Below, piece after piece: positions 16,352-25,633 of a stretch of DNA of 64,000 bases. Location of the stretch: assembly GCA_044227925.1 (NCBI GenBank), contig JBGAVW010000003.1, positions 1 to 64,000 of the forward strand, read 5' to 3'. A program made the position numbers and the translations under genes. Below the pieces are notes generated by a model, which saw nothing but the letters and a program-made list of their open reading frames with translations, had not been told where the DNA came from and made no database searches. Source of the DNA: JADJLQ01 sp044227925. Lineage in GTDB: Bacteria > Bacteroidota > Bacteroidia > Chitinophagales > Saprospiraceae. How positions within the stretch are numbered: the stretch's first letter is position 1; each line of letters begins with the position of its first letter.

Positions 16352-19270
16352 ATGTTGAAAATTACCATTTCATTTCTGATGATATCATTCATGGGATTTA
16401 TGCAATTCTGTTCCAAAAGGCCACTTAATGAACCAAATCCCAATTTCAAAATTGAACCAGGATTCACTATTGACTTAGTAGCCTCCGAACCACTTATAAA
16501 AGACCCGGTAGACCTGGAATTTGATGAAAACGGCCATGCCTTTGTATTGGAAATGCCGGGATACCCATTTGAAGATAGCCAAAGCAGGATAATTCAATTG
16601 TCCGATGAAAACAAAGATGGAATATTCGACACACGAAACGAATATGCTAATAATCTGAATATGGCTTCCTCTTTATTGCTGTATAAGGATGGTATTTTGG
16701 TTGCTTCTCCGCCCTACTTATTACACCTTCGGGATCAAAACAAAGACATGAAAGTTGAAAAAATTGATACGCTCATGGGTGGCTTTAGCACCGGTAACCT
16801 TCAGCATAATTACAATGGACTAGTGTATGGCCTGGATGGATGGATATATGCTGCTAACGGTGGCAATAGCGGTGCACCGTATTGGTGGCCCGATTCAATA
16901 AACAAATTACCACTACGAGGACAGGATATACGATTCCATATTGATCAAAAAAAATTGGAAAGACTTGGGGAATCGTCCGGCGGTTTTGGCTTAACTATGG
17001 ATCATTATGGCCATTTTTTTGAAACTCATAATACTGACCATATTCAACACCTGGTATTTCCGGACAGATATATCAAAAACCAAAGACTAGCAATAGAACA
17101 TACATTACAAAACAGTTCAGATCATGATGAAAATGGCCTTGCCAGGATTTATCCCATCGGCGAACAAGAAACCCGGGTAAATCATCCTGAACAATCCGGT
17201 CATTTTTCAGGGGCTTGTGGTATTACCTTTTATGGAGGCAATGCTTTCGGCGAAAGATTTAATAACACCCTATGGATAGCCGATGTAGTACTTAATCTTT
17301 TGCATGTGGATAAAATGACCGCTGAAGGAGCTGGTTATAAAGCTTCGAGGGTGCTTCCCACTTCTGATTTCCTCGCAAGCAGTGACCGGGCTCACCGGCC
17401 TGTAAACATGAAAGTAGGATACGATGGTGCTTTATATGTAATAGATATGTATCGTGAAGTGATCGAGCATCCGGAATGGATACCCGATGATATAGAAACT
17501 ACTCAAAATTTGAATGCCGGAAAAGACAAAGGAAGAATTTATCGAATTACAAACTCTGGTACATCCTTCATAAACAAGGTAGAAGGTCGTGATTATGTAA
17601 AAATGCTATCCTCTGAAAACCAGGAAACACGGATGCTAGCTCACCGAAAACTCACCGAATCACCCAATTTCTATTCAGATTTGAAAGAATTAATCAATGT
17701 ATTGGCAATGCCCGGTGCAAATGATTATGCCAGATTGCATTCAGCCTGGATATTATCTATTTATAACCAATTACCTCTTGGGTACCTAAAGAAATTAATA
17801 TCGGATCCCAATCCGGGCATCAGAGAAAATGCCATACAAATTGCCGAAAAAAGTATAAATGATTCTACTTCGTTAATTCCTTTAATCCTGGAAAAACTGA
17901 ATGATGATGATGCAAGAGTGAGAATGCAAGCTGCTTTGACTCTAAGCATGTTAACCGAATCCAACGCACTAAAACATAAAGAGGATATTCTAAGATACAG
18001 CTCATTAAGTGCTCAGAAAAAAGGGGACAAATACAATATAGCAGCTCTTACTTTAGCCAATAAACCCTTTCCTCACGAACTTTTTGCTAAAATTGCAAAT
18101 GACAGCACTCAGACTGAATTGCTTCTTTCTTTGGCAGGTTTGTCCACTTCATCAAATGAACAGGTTGCCCATATTTTTACTCATTTAAAAGACAAGAACA
18201 TCGCTGCCGCCTTCGATCCCGTCATACAATCTATCACTACTCATCTCAAATATTCAGAAGAAAATAAAAAATGGTTACCCTTAATCAACGAACTGGAAAA
18301 AAATGCAAAGACTTCAAGACTTATTTACCTGAATGCATTGCGAAAAAAAATAGGATTGCCTTCTTCACCCAATTATCTAAAACTTTCCCTGGACGCACTT
18401 AATAAATTAAATGATAAAAGCCTTGATGATGAAGCCATCATGGAAAATATTTTATTAATTTCTTCCCAACCTGCAAATAAACAAATTCCAATTTTAGTAA
18501 CATTACTGGCCAATACCAGGCCTGTTAAAGTACAGGAAGCCGCTCTCAGGCAATTAAATGAAATAAAAGAAACAGCAGTAGGAAAAGAGCTGGTAAATAT
18601 CTGGCCTTCACTGGGACCTCAAGCAAGAGTACATGCCGGTAACATTTTACTTTACAACAAAATTCATCACGATGCTCTTCTCACAGGGATAGAAAATAAA
18701 AAAATAAATATTGGAGAAATGAATTTTGATCTGGAAAGAAGAAGGACTCTGCTGTGGTGGTCAGGAAACGACGAAATCAAAAAAAGAGCTGCCGCTTTGT
18801 TTAAAGACTCTGGTGTAACAAATAGGAAAGAGGCACTGGATAAAATGAAACCGGCAATACATCTTGAAGGAAATGGTGAAAAAGGCAAAATAGTGTTTAG
18901 TAATCAATGTGGCTCATGCCATATCTATGGTTCCTTAGGAAATGAAGTTGGCCCTAATCTTACAGAAATAAGCAGAAAAAGTAAAGAAACCCTATTGCAC
19001 GATATTGTAGATCCCAATGCTGCTACCGATACAAAGTATATCAACCACAAAGTAGAATTAAAGAATGGAGATGTACACCTGGGCATAATCTCTAAAGAAA
19101 ACGACCAGGAGATCACTGTTAAAAAAATGGGTGGTGCAGCCATAACTATTGCCAAAAGCGATATAAAGGAATTTAAGTCCCTGGGCACCTCATTGATGAT
19201 GGAGGGTTTGGAAAGTTCTATCAGTATGCAAGAGATGGCTGATTTACTCGCTTTTCTGCAAGGCAAATAA
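16352..19270 (+). CDS. PVC-type membrane-bound dehydrogenase/cytochrome c lipoprotein
   Basis: A 972-residue lipoprotein with signal MLKITISFLMISFMGFMQFC and lipobox Cys20. The first ~400 residues are a beta-propeller of the putative membrane-bound dehydrogenase type (TIGR02604-like; phrases DLVASEPLIKDPVDLEFD, GLVYGLDGWIYAANGG). The middle (~420-800) is HEAT-like helical repeats. The C-terminus is a cytochrome c domain with heme motif CGSCH at residues 853-857 and the pattern GPNLTEISRKSKETLLHDIVDPNA seen in TIGR02603 heme-binding domains. These three-part proteins abound in Planctomycetes and Bacteroidota and are thought to oxidise sugars or sugar derivatives; the substrate is unknown. It lies 55 bp upstream of a sulfatase, suggesting a shared role in sulfated glycan use. 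Confidence 0.88.
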   Translation: MLKITISFLMISFMGFMQFCSKRPLNEPNPNFKIEPGFTIDLVASEPLIKDPVDLEFDENGHAFVLEMPGYPFEDSQSRIIQLSDENKDGIFDTRNEYANNLNMASSLLLYKDGILVASPPYLLHLRDQNKDMKVEKIDTLMGGFSTGNLQHNYNGLVYGLDGWIYAANGGNSGAPYWWPDSINKLPLRGQDIRFHIDQKKLERLGESSGGFGLTMDHYGHFFETHNTDHIQHLVFPDRYIKNQRLAIEHTLQNSSDHDENGLARIYPIGEQETRVNHPEQSGHFSGACGITFYGGNAFGERFNNTLWIADVVLNLLHVDKMTAEGAGYKASRVLPTSDFLASSDRAHRPVNMKVGYDGALYVIDMYREVIEHPEWIPDDIETTQNLNAGKDKGRIYRITNSGTSFINKVEGRDYVKMLSSENQETRMLAHRKLTESPNFYSDLKELINVLAMPGANDYARLHSAWILSIYNQLPLGYLKKLISDPNPGIRENAIQIAEKSINDSTSLIPLILEKLNDDDARVRMQAALTLSMLTESNALKHKEDILRYSSLSAQKKGDKYNIAALTLANKPFPHELFAKIANDSTQTELLLSLAGLSTSSNEQVAHIFTHLKDKNIAAAFDPVIQSITTHLKYSEENKKWLPLINELEKNAKTSRLIYLNALRKKIGLPSSPNYLKLSLDALNKLNDKSLDDEAIMENILLISSQPANKQIPILVTLLANTRPVKVQEAALRQLNEIKETAVGKELVNIWPSLGPQARVHAGNILLYNKIHHDALLTGIENKKINIGEMNFDLERRRTLLWWSGNDEIKKRAAALFKDSGVTNRKEALDKMKPAIHLEGNGEKGKIVFSNQCGSCHIYGSLGNEVGPNLTEISRKSKETLLHDIVDPNAATDTKYINHKVELKNGDVHLGIISKENDQEITVKKMGGAAITIAKSDIKEFKSLGTSLMMEGLESSISMQEMADLLAFLQGK

Positions 19271-19325
19271 AAAGCTGAGCTATTAAATATTCCGGCATTA
19301 AATTGAGTTTATTATATTAATTATT

Positions 19326-21107
19326 ATGATCCAAAATAAATGGTGCATTTTAATCTCAATGGGTTTTCTATTATGCTTTTGCATCTCCAGTACACCTATT
19401 GGATATATAAAAAACAGCCCAAATATTGTCTTACTGGTAGCAGATGATCAAGGCTGGGGAGATCTTGGTTTTAATGGTAATCCATGGGTTAATACTCCAA
19501 ATATTGATTCATTAGCTGCAAATGGGGCTCATTTTGATCGCTTTTATGTAAGTCCGGTATGTTCACCAACCAGAGCTGAATTATTAACAGGGAGATATCA
19601 CGCAAGATCTGGTGTATGGGAGACATCTGCAGGTGCAGAGAGGATGGACCTGGATGAAACCACAATTGCAGATATGCTGAAAAAAAATGGGTACCATACA
19701 GCTGCCTTTGGCAAATGGCATAATGGGATGCAGTATCCCTACCATCCACTAGGGAGAGGATTTATGGAATTCTATGGTTTTTGTTCTGGTCATTGGGGCA
19801 ATTATTTTAATCCGGTATTGGAGCACAATGGTAAAATTATAAAGGGTAATGGATTTTTACCGGATGATCTCACGGATAAAGCAATAGAATATATAAAACA
19901 AAATAAAGCTAAACCTTTTTTTGTTTATCTGCCTTTTAATACACCTCACAGTCCAATGCAAGTGCCTGATGAATGGTGGGCTAAATATAAAGAATGCAAA
20001 TTAGACACCCTGCAGCCGTATTCCCGACGGGAAATTCCGGATCACACCCGTGCCGCATATGCACTGACTGAAAATATTGACTGGAACGTGGGACGATTGT
20101 TAACCACATTATCTAAGAATAAATTGGATGAAAACACCATCGTGATTTATATGACAGATAATGGGCCCAACGGTTATAGATGGAATGGTGGCATGAAAGG
20201 AATTAAAGGCAGCACAGATGAAGGAGGCACCAGATCCCCATTAATTATCCGATGGAAGAACCACATCCAAAAAGGCATTTCAATAACACCGATCGCATCA
20301 GCTATCGATATATTCCCTACACTATTGGATTTGCTGCAGATCAAAATACCTTCAGAAAAACCAATCGATGGTAAAAGTCTGAAACCATTATTATTACAGG
20401 ACCATTCCTCCCCCTGGGCTAACCGTTTCTTAGTAAGTTACTGGAAAAACAAAACGAGTATACGATCCCAGCAATACCGACTGGATGCAGAGAATAAATT
20501 ATATGACATGGTTGCAGATCCTGCTCAAACACGTGATATTGCCGGCAACCTGCCTGATGTATTCAAAGAAATGGTCGCAACAAAAAGAAAATGGGAACAA
20601 GAAATATTGATTGAGTTGCCGGCCACAGAACAGCGACCATTTATTTTAGGCCATCCGAAATTTCCATATTATCAATTACCTGCCCGCGATGCAGAATCCC
20701 ATGGCGGTATACAACGGTCTAACCGGTTTCCAAATAGCAGTTATTTTAAAAATTGGACCTCTTTACATGATAGCATTACGTGGGATGTGGAAGTATTACA
20801 ATCAGGTATTTACGAAGCTATAGTATATTATACCTGCAGCAAAGTAAATATTGGATCTAAAATTCAATTACGCATCAGGAATTCAATAATCAATTCAACA
20901 ATTGATAAAGCACATGATTCCGACTACCTGAATGCAGATAAGGACCGATACCCCAGGCAGGAATCCTATGAAAAAGACTTTATCCCGATGACCATGGGAA
21001 ACATCGCTTTACCAAAAGGCAAAGGAATCCTCAGTCTAAAAGCATTATCCATACCCAATGAAGAAGCAATGGAGTTTAGAACTTTGCTGTTAAATAGAAT
21101 CCGGTAA
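19326..21107 (+). CDS. Secreted sulfatase with C-terminal carbohydrate-binding-like domain
   Basis: A formylglycine-dependent sulfatase of 593 residues that hydrolyses sulfate esters. The catalytic signature C-S-P-T-R-A-E-L-L-T-G-R starts at Cys79, the residue matured to formylglycine. Metal ligands appear as VADDQGWGDLG (Asp40/Asp41) and YMTDNGPNG (Asp278/Asn279); the MKGIKGSTDEGGTRSP segment gives the usual basic and active-site loop. A Sec signal peptide precedes it. Residues ~470-593 form an extra beta-sandwich (ITWDVEVLQSGIYEAIVYYTC...), like the accessory domains of other glycan enzymes. Substrate cannot be read; the neighbouring PVC-type cytochrome suggests a sulfated polysaccharide. 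An anaerobic or FGE-type maturase is not in the window. Confidence 0.92.
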   Translation: MIQNKWCILISMGFLLCFCISSTPIGYIKNSPNIVLLVADDQGWGDLGFNGNPWVNTPNIDSLAANGAHFDRFYVSPVCSPTRAELLTGRYHARSGVWETSAGAERMDLDETTIADMLKKNGYHTAAFGKWHNGMQYPYHPLGRGFMEFYGFCSGHWGNYFNPVLEHNGKIIKGNGFLPDDLTDKAIEYIKQNKAKPFFVYLPFNTPHSPMQVPDEWWAKYKECKLDTLQPYSRREIPDHTRAAYALTENIDWNVGRLLTTLSKNKLDENTIVIYMTDNGPNGYRWNGGMKGIKGSTDEGGTRSPLIIRWKNHIQKGISITPIASAIDIFPTLLDLLQIKIPSEKPIDGKSLKPLLLQDHSSPWANRFLVSYWKNKTSIRSQQYRLDAENKLYDMVADPAQTRDIAGNLPDVFKEMVATKRKWEQEILIELPATEQRPFILGHPKFPYYQLPARDAESHGGIQRSNRFPNSSYFKNWTSLHDSITWDVEVLQSGIYEAIVYYTCSKVNIGSKIQLRIRNSIINSTIDKAHDSDYLNADKDRYPRQESYEKDFIPMTMGNIALPKGKGILSLKALSIPNEEAMEFRTLLLNRIR

Positions 21108-21139
21108 GTATTTGCCTTATTTGTGAAAATAAATTTTAC

Positions 21140-23002
21140 CTATACGCGTTCAATGCTCTTCTTTACAAAATCAGTTAGTTCGGCGCCGGTAAGTAATCCT
21201 TGCTGTAACATAGCTAATCTATACAGTTGGGAAGCAATTTCCTGTTTTCGGTCATCGTTTGCCTTAATTAATTTATCGGAAATCACAGGGTGATTACCAT
21301 TTACTATCACCTGATATGAATCCGGAAATAGATCAGCACCCATACCTTGCATCATTTGCATCTCTTTCATTCTGCGAATGAATTCGGGTTTAGTGATTTG
21401 AACCGGGGCATCGGAGGGGCTGAGAGGTTTTATTTCTACTTTGTTCATGGGTCCTTTCACCAGGCTTTCAAAGATTTTCTTTACAGCTTCTTCCTCATCT
21501 TTGGATAGCACCAATTCAATCTTTTCATCTTTTTCTACCAATTTATTGAGTGTATCGGCATCCACTCTTGAAAAGTGAGTCTTCTCAAGCTTGGTTTCCA
21601 GGTGTTGCATAAAATGATTGTCGATAGGCTGATCAAGCAATAATACATCGTAGCCTTTTTCTTTTGCTGCATCTATCTGAGCATGATGCAAATCAGGAGC
21701 ATGAGTATATAGATAAATCAATTCACCATTTTTATTGGTCTGATTATCTTTTATTTTCTCTTTATAAGATTCGATAGTACTAAATGTATTATCAGTAGAT
21801 TTTAATAAAGTGATGGGCAATGCCTTTTCATAGAATTTTTCATCCGTGATCATTCCATACTTTACAAATGGGCCTATATCCTGCCATTTTGCTTCATAGC
21901 CTGCCCGATCATTTTTAAATAATTCTTCCAGCTTTTCCGCTACTTTTTTACTGATGTAGTTAGTGATCTTTTTTACTTGTTTATCACTTTGTAAGGCACT
22001 TCGCGATACATTTAGAGGAATATCAGGAGAATCAATCACACCATGCAACATCATCAGAAAATCAGGTACGATATCTTTCACCTCATCGGTCACATACACC
22101 TGGTTGCTGTATAGTTGGATTTTATTTTTTTGCCAATCCATACCCGCATTGATCTTAGGGAAATACAATATACCGGTCAGATTAAAAGGATAGTCTATAT
22201 TGAGATGTATCCAGAATAGTGGCGCTCCTCCAAATAAATATAGATCATTGTAGAATTTTTTATAATCTTCCTCAGTGAGTTCAGAAGGATTCTTTTTCCA
22301 GATCGGATGGGAGTCATTGATGATATTATCTACTTCGGTTTTTATTTCTTTGCGATCCTCCCCTTCACCCTCCCAGTCGTATTCAGTGCGTTTTCCTAAT
22401 CTAATCGGAAAAGGTAGAAACCGGCAATATTTCTTGAGTAGCTCTTCTATTTTATTTTTTTCACCATATTCTTTACTCTCCTCAGAGATATGCAATATAA
22501 TGTCGGTGCCTCTTTCGGCTTTTTCAGCATCTTCTAAAGTATAAGAAGGGCTTCCATCACAAGTCCACAGAATAGCTTTTTCATTATCATTATATGATTT
22601 ACTGAGTACCTCTACTTTATCAGCTACCATAAATGCGGAGTAAAATCCAAGTCCAAAATGACCTATTATGTTTGCCTCCCCTTTAAATTTTTCGATAAAT
22701 TCCTGGGCTGATGATAAAGCTACCTGATTTAGATATTTACGGGCTTCTTCTGCAGAAAGGCCAATACCCCTATCTCGGATGGTAACTGTCTTTTTGTCTT
22801 CATCTACAAGTATATCTATAGTAAGGTCTCCGAGTTCGCCTTTGGCAATTCCTTTAGATGAAAGTGTCTGCAATTTGGAGGTGGCATCTATTGCGTTGGA
22901 TACCAACTCTCTAAGAAAAATCTCCTGATCAGAATACAGGAACTTTTTGATGATGGGAAAAATGTTTTCGGTTTGTACTGCTATATTTCCTTTTTCTGCC
23001 AT
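21140..23002 (-). CDS. htpG: Molecular chaperone HtpG (bacterial Hsp90)
   Basis: A 620-residue cytosolic ATP-dependent chaperone. The GHKL ATP-binding domain is complete: RELVSNAIDATSKL near residue 35, DRGIGLSAEEA near 80, and IGHFGLGFYSAFMV near 115. The middle domain contains LNVSRSALQSD, and the C-terminal dimerisation domain ends without a eukaryotic MEEVD tail, as expected for bacterial HtpG. It faces the sulfatase tail to tail and is divergent from the S9 peptidase; the 185-bp upstream gap should contain its promoter, but I could not identify a heat-shock element. Length and motifs are normal for the family. Confidence 0.97.
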   Translation of the reverse strand: MAEKGNIAVQTENIFPIIKKFLYSDQEIFLRELVSNAIDATSKLQTLSSKGIAKGELGDLTIDILVDEDKKTVTIRDRGIGLSAEEARKYLNQVALSSAQEFIEKFKGEANIIGHFGLGFYSAFMVADKVEVLSKSYNDNEKAILWTCDGSPSYTLEDAEKAERGTDIILHISEESKEYGEKNKIEELLKKYCRFLPFPIRLGKRTEYDWEGEGEDRKEIKTEVDNIINDSHPIWKKNPSELTEEDYKKFYNDLYLFGGAPLFWIHLNIDYPFNLTGILYFPKINAGMDWQKNKIQLYSNQVYVTDEVKDIVPDFLMMLHGVIDSPDIPLNVSRSALQSDKQVKKITNYISKKVAEKLEELFKNDRAGYEAKWQDIGPFVKYGMITDEKFYEKALPITLLKSTDNTFSTIESYKEKIKDNQTNKNGELIYLYTHAPDLHHAQIDAAKEKGYDVLLLDQPIDNHFMQHLETKLEKTHFSRVDADTLNKLVEKDEKIELVLSKDEEEAVKKIFESLVKGPMNKVEIKPLSPSDAPVQITKPEFIRRMKEMQMMQGMGADLFPDSYQVIVNGNHPVISDKLIKANDDRKQEIASQLYRLAMLQQGLLTGAELTDFVKKSIERV

Positions 23003-23187
23003 GACTTTGTTGTATTGATTTTATTGAAATGCTTATTCGGGAGACAGTTGGCAAAGGCTATGCCATGAGACCGTGAACTGACAAATTGGCTGAGGATAGG
23101 CCTTCCTTTCAAATTAATTTTATGTTCTATATGGCATAAATCCAACCTATTTTAAACTTATCTTCGAATATTTTAATCCAAGTTCAA

Positions 23188-25167
23188 ATGAAAAAACTCA
23201 GTTTATATTTCCTTTTTCTTCTTTTTTCTTTGTCCATTTTTAGCCAATCCGACAAGCGCAACCTCTTGCCCACCGATATATATAAAATTAAATCTGTGGG
23301 CGATGGCCAGATCTCACCCGACGGAAAATGGGTAGCCTATACCATCACCACTATCGACTCTGCAAAAGACAAACGCAATACCGATATCTGGATGACCAGT
23401 TGGGATGGAAACGAAACCATTCAGCTCACTCACAGCCCTGATGTAGAATCAAATCCTAAATGGAGCCCGGATAATAAATATTTGTCTTTCACTTCATCCA
23501 GGGAAGGGTCTTCTAACCAAATTTTTTTATTGAACCGGATGGGAGGCGAAGCTCAAAAACTGACTTCAGTAAAAGGCGAACTAAACGATTATGCCTGGAG
23601 TCCCGACGCATCTACTTTATTGCTCACTATGAAAGATGCAGAAGACACCGCCTCTAAAAAAAACAAACCTATGGTAATAAATAGGTATCATTTTAAGCAG
23701 GATGTGGAGGGCTACCGTTACGATACCCGTAAGACTCATTTATATCTATATACAATTAAAGATAAAAAGCTGGATACACTGACCAGAGGGAATTACGATG
23801 AATCCAATGCCAGGTGGAATCCTTCAGGTACTCAAATAGCTTTTGTGAGTAATCATACCTCTGACCCGGATAAAAACGAAAACACCGATATCTTTATCAT
23901 TGATGCAAAACCAGGTAGTACTGAAAAACAAATGACCACCTGGAAAGGATACGATGCCAATCCTCAATGGAGTCCTGATGGTACAAAGATTTCATATCAC
24001 CGAAGTACTGCGGATGACAATTTTATAATGTACGATCAATCCATACTCTCCGTCTTAAATGTAAAAGACGGCAGCTCTACTTTGATCAGTAAATCCTTAG
24101 ACAGGCCGGTTAGCTTTCACAGGTGGGCAAAAGATGGTAACTCTATAGCTGTGATCGTGGCCGATGATGGAATCCGAAAGTTATCCTCTTACCATCTGAC
24201 GACCGGAGCCCTTACCTCTATCCAGTCAGGAAATAAAGTATTCCAATCCATAGAAAGGCATCCTGATGGCCATTGGTTAGCTTCCGTAACCGATCCGAAT
24301 AATCCGACCGAATTATACACATTAGAAAACAATGCCTTAAAAAAAATAACGAAGGCCAATGATGAATTTATAAATCAAATCCACTTTGCTACAGTAGAGA
24401 AAATCTCATCAAAAAGTAAAGATGGCAATATGGTGACTAATTTATTATTCACACCACCGGGTAAAACCAAATCCAATCTCCCCGCTATATTCTTTATTCA
24501 CGGCGGTCCGGTAGCACAGGATGAATTTAGTTTTGATATCACCAGGCAAATATTGGCAGCCCAGGGATATGCCGTAGTGGCTGTAAATTATAGAGGCAGC
24601 AGTGGCAGAGGATTAGACTATTGCAAATCTATATATGCTGATTGGGGAAATAAAGAAGTGCTCGATATACAAGGTGCCGCCAACCACCTCATATCTCAAA
24701 AAATAATCGACAGTACCAAAATGGGGATAGGAGGTTGGAGTTATGGAGGAATACTTACTGATTATACTATTGCCAAAGACAGTCGTTTTAAATCCGCCGT
24801 CAGTGGGGCAGGCAGTGCTATGCAACTTTCCCTCTATGGTGTAGACCAGTATATTCTTCAATTTGATAACGAACTTGGTCAGCCATGGAAGGATAATAAT
24901 TATCAGAAATACTTAAAACTATCCTATCCATTCCTGAATGCAGATAAAATAAAGACTCCTACCCTATTTATGACCGGTGAAAAAGATTTTAATGTACCCG
25001 CCATAGGAAGTGAACAAATGTATCAGGCCCTAAAATCGATAGGAACTCCTACAGAATTGATCATTTATCCCGGTCAGTTTCATGGGATCACCGTACCCTC
25101 ATACCAGGTAGATAGATTAAACAGATACATAAGTTGGTTTGATAAATATTTAAAGTTGAAAAGTTGA
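23188..25167 (+). CDS. Secreted S9 family prolyl-oligopeptidase-like peptidase
   Basis: A 659-residue exported serine peptidase with signal MKKLSLYFLFLLFSLSIFSQ. Residues ~25-400 form a WD40/TolB-like beta-propeller with repeated SPDG/WSPD motifs (WSPDNKYLSFTS, WSPDGTKISYH). The alpha/beta-hydrolase domain carries FFIHGGP, the nucleophile in GGWSYGG (Ser518), Asp600 in MTGEKDFNVP and His632 in GQFHGI, so the triad is intact. It belongs to the S9C acylaminoacyl-peptidase/dipeptidyl-peptidase group, which trims oligopeptides in the periplasm. It is monocistronic: divergent from htpG and followed by a 466-bp gap. Confidence 0.92.
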   Translation: MKKLSLYFLFLLFSLSIFSQSDKRNLLPTDIYKIKSVGDGQISPDGKWVAYTITTIDSAKDKRNTDIWMTSWDGNETIQLTHSPDVESNPKWSPDNKYLSFTSSREGSSNQIFLLNRMGGEAQKLTSVKGELNDYAWSPDASTLLLTMKDAEDTASKKNKPMVINRYHFKQDVEGYRYDTRKTHLYLYTIKDKKLDTLTRGNYDESNARWNPSGTQIAFVSNHTSDPDKNENTDIFIIDAKPGSTEKQMTTWKGYDANPQWSPDGTKISYHRSTADDNFIMYDQSILSVLNVKDGSSTLISKSLDRPVSFHRWAKDGNSIAVIVADDGIRKLSSYHLTTGALTSIQSGNKVFQSIERHPDGHWLASVTDPNNPTELYTLENNALKKITKANDEFINQIHFATVEKISSKSKDGNMVTNLLFTPPGKTKSNLPAIFFIHGGPVAQDEFSFDITRQILAAQGYAVVAVNYRGSSGRGLDYCKSIYADWGNKEVLDIQGAANHLISQKIIDSTKMGIGGWSYGGILTDYTIAKDSRFKSAVSGAGSAMQLSLYGVDQYILQFDNELGQPWKDNNYQKYLKLSYPFLNADKIKTPTLFMTGEKDFNVPAIGSEQMYQALKSIGTPTELIIYPGQFHGITVPSYQVDRLNRYISWFDKYLKLKS

Positions 25168-25315
25168 AAATGAAATTCAACCAACCGGTATCCAATAAGC
25201 GGGGTTAATCTGATTAGAATGACAAAAATAAAAAATTTTATAATCCTATAACTTCTTATCTTAATTTCATCAGGACAATTTTCTTTTTATAAAACAATAA
25301 TTATAACAAAACATA

Positions 25316-25332
25316 CGACCCCATTAGGGTCG
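25316..25332. repeat. Short palindrome, REP-like hairpin 1
   Basis: Inverted repeat CGACCC/GGGTCG with a 5-base loop (CATTA). No T-run follows on either strand, so it is not a good terminator. A related hairpin lies ~115 bp downstream in inverted-repeat style. Confidence 0.5.
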
Positions 25333-25448
25333 GGATGATGATTAATGAATTAGTTAGCAACATTCTATGCTGCAGATTCATAGCTCTTTCAGGACTATAA
25401 ATTCCGAAGGGATTAAATAATTATAAATTTCACATACACAATAAACCC

Positions 25449-25463
25449 GACCCTGACAGGGTC
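25449..25463. repeat. Short palindrome, REP-like hairpin 2
   Basis: Inverted repeat GACCCT/AGGGTC with a 3-base loop. It shares the GACCC core with the hairpin at 25316. The pair may be the two ends of a degraded REP doublet; I see no RAYT transposase in the window. Confidence 0.45.
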
Positions 25464-25633
25464 TACATCTCTATTAATGAAGTGTTTCAAACGGATGTAT
25501 TTTAGGTGCGAATTAAATATTCCATTAAAAAAAATAAGACCTTATCTTTTATTTTACATTTAGAAACTTAAAGAACATGTAGCCTATGCGGTAATTGCTT
25601 TTTAGATTACCAAATCTTACTTATCTTCAGAGA

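Larger units (their letters stand above)
25168..25633. other. Intergenic region with REP-like hairpins
   Basis: About 466 bp without a defensible gene. It contains two short GGGTC-type palindromes (listed separately) about 115 bp apart, plus the phrase AGCTCTTTCAGGACTATA. These together resemble the repetitive extragenic palindrome debris common in Bacteroidota genomes. The last ~80 bp, A+T-rich, must hold the promoter of the epimerase gene. Confidence 0.5.

Noticed and set aside
25316..25463. Terminators in the gap after the S9 peptidase
   Set aside because: The two hairpins lack a T-run on either strand and share a REP-like core.
25595..25633. TTG start of the AGE-family gene at 25595
   Set aside because: It would place 13 residues ahead of a lipoprotein signal; ATG 25634 fits the lipobox.
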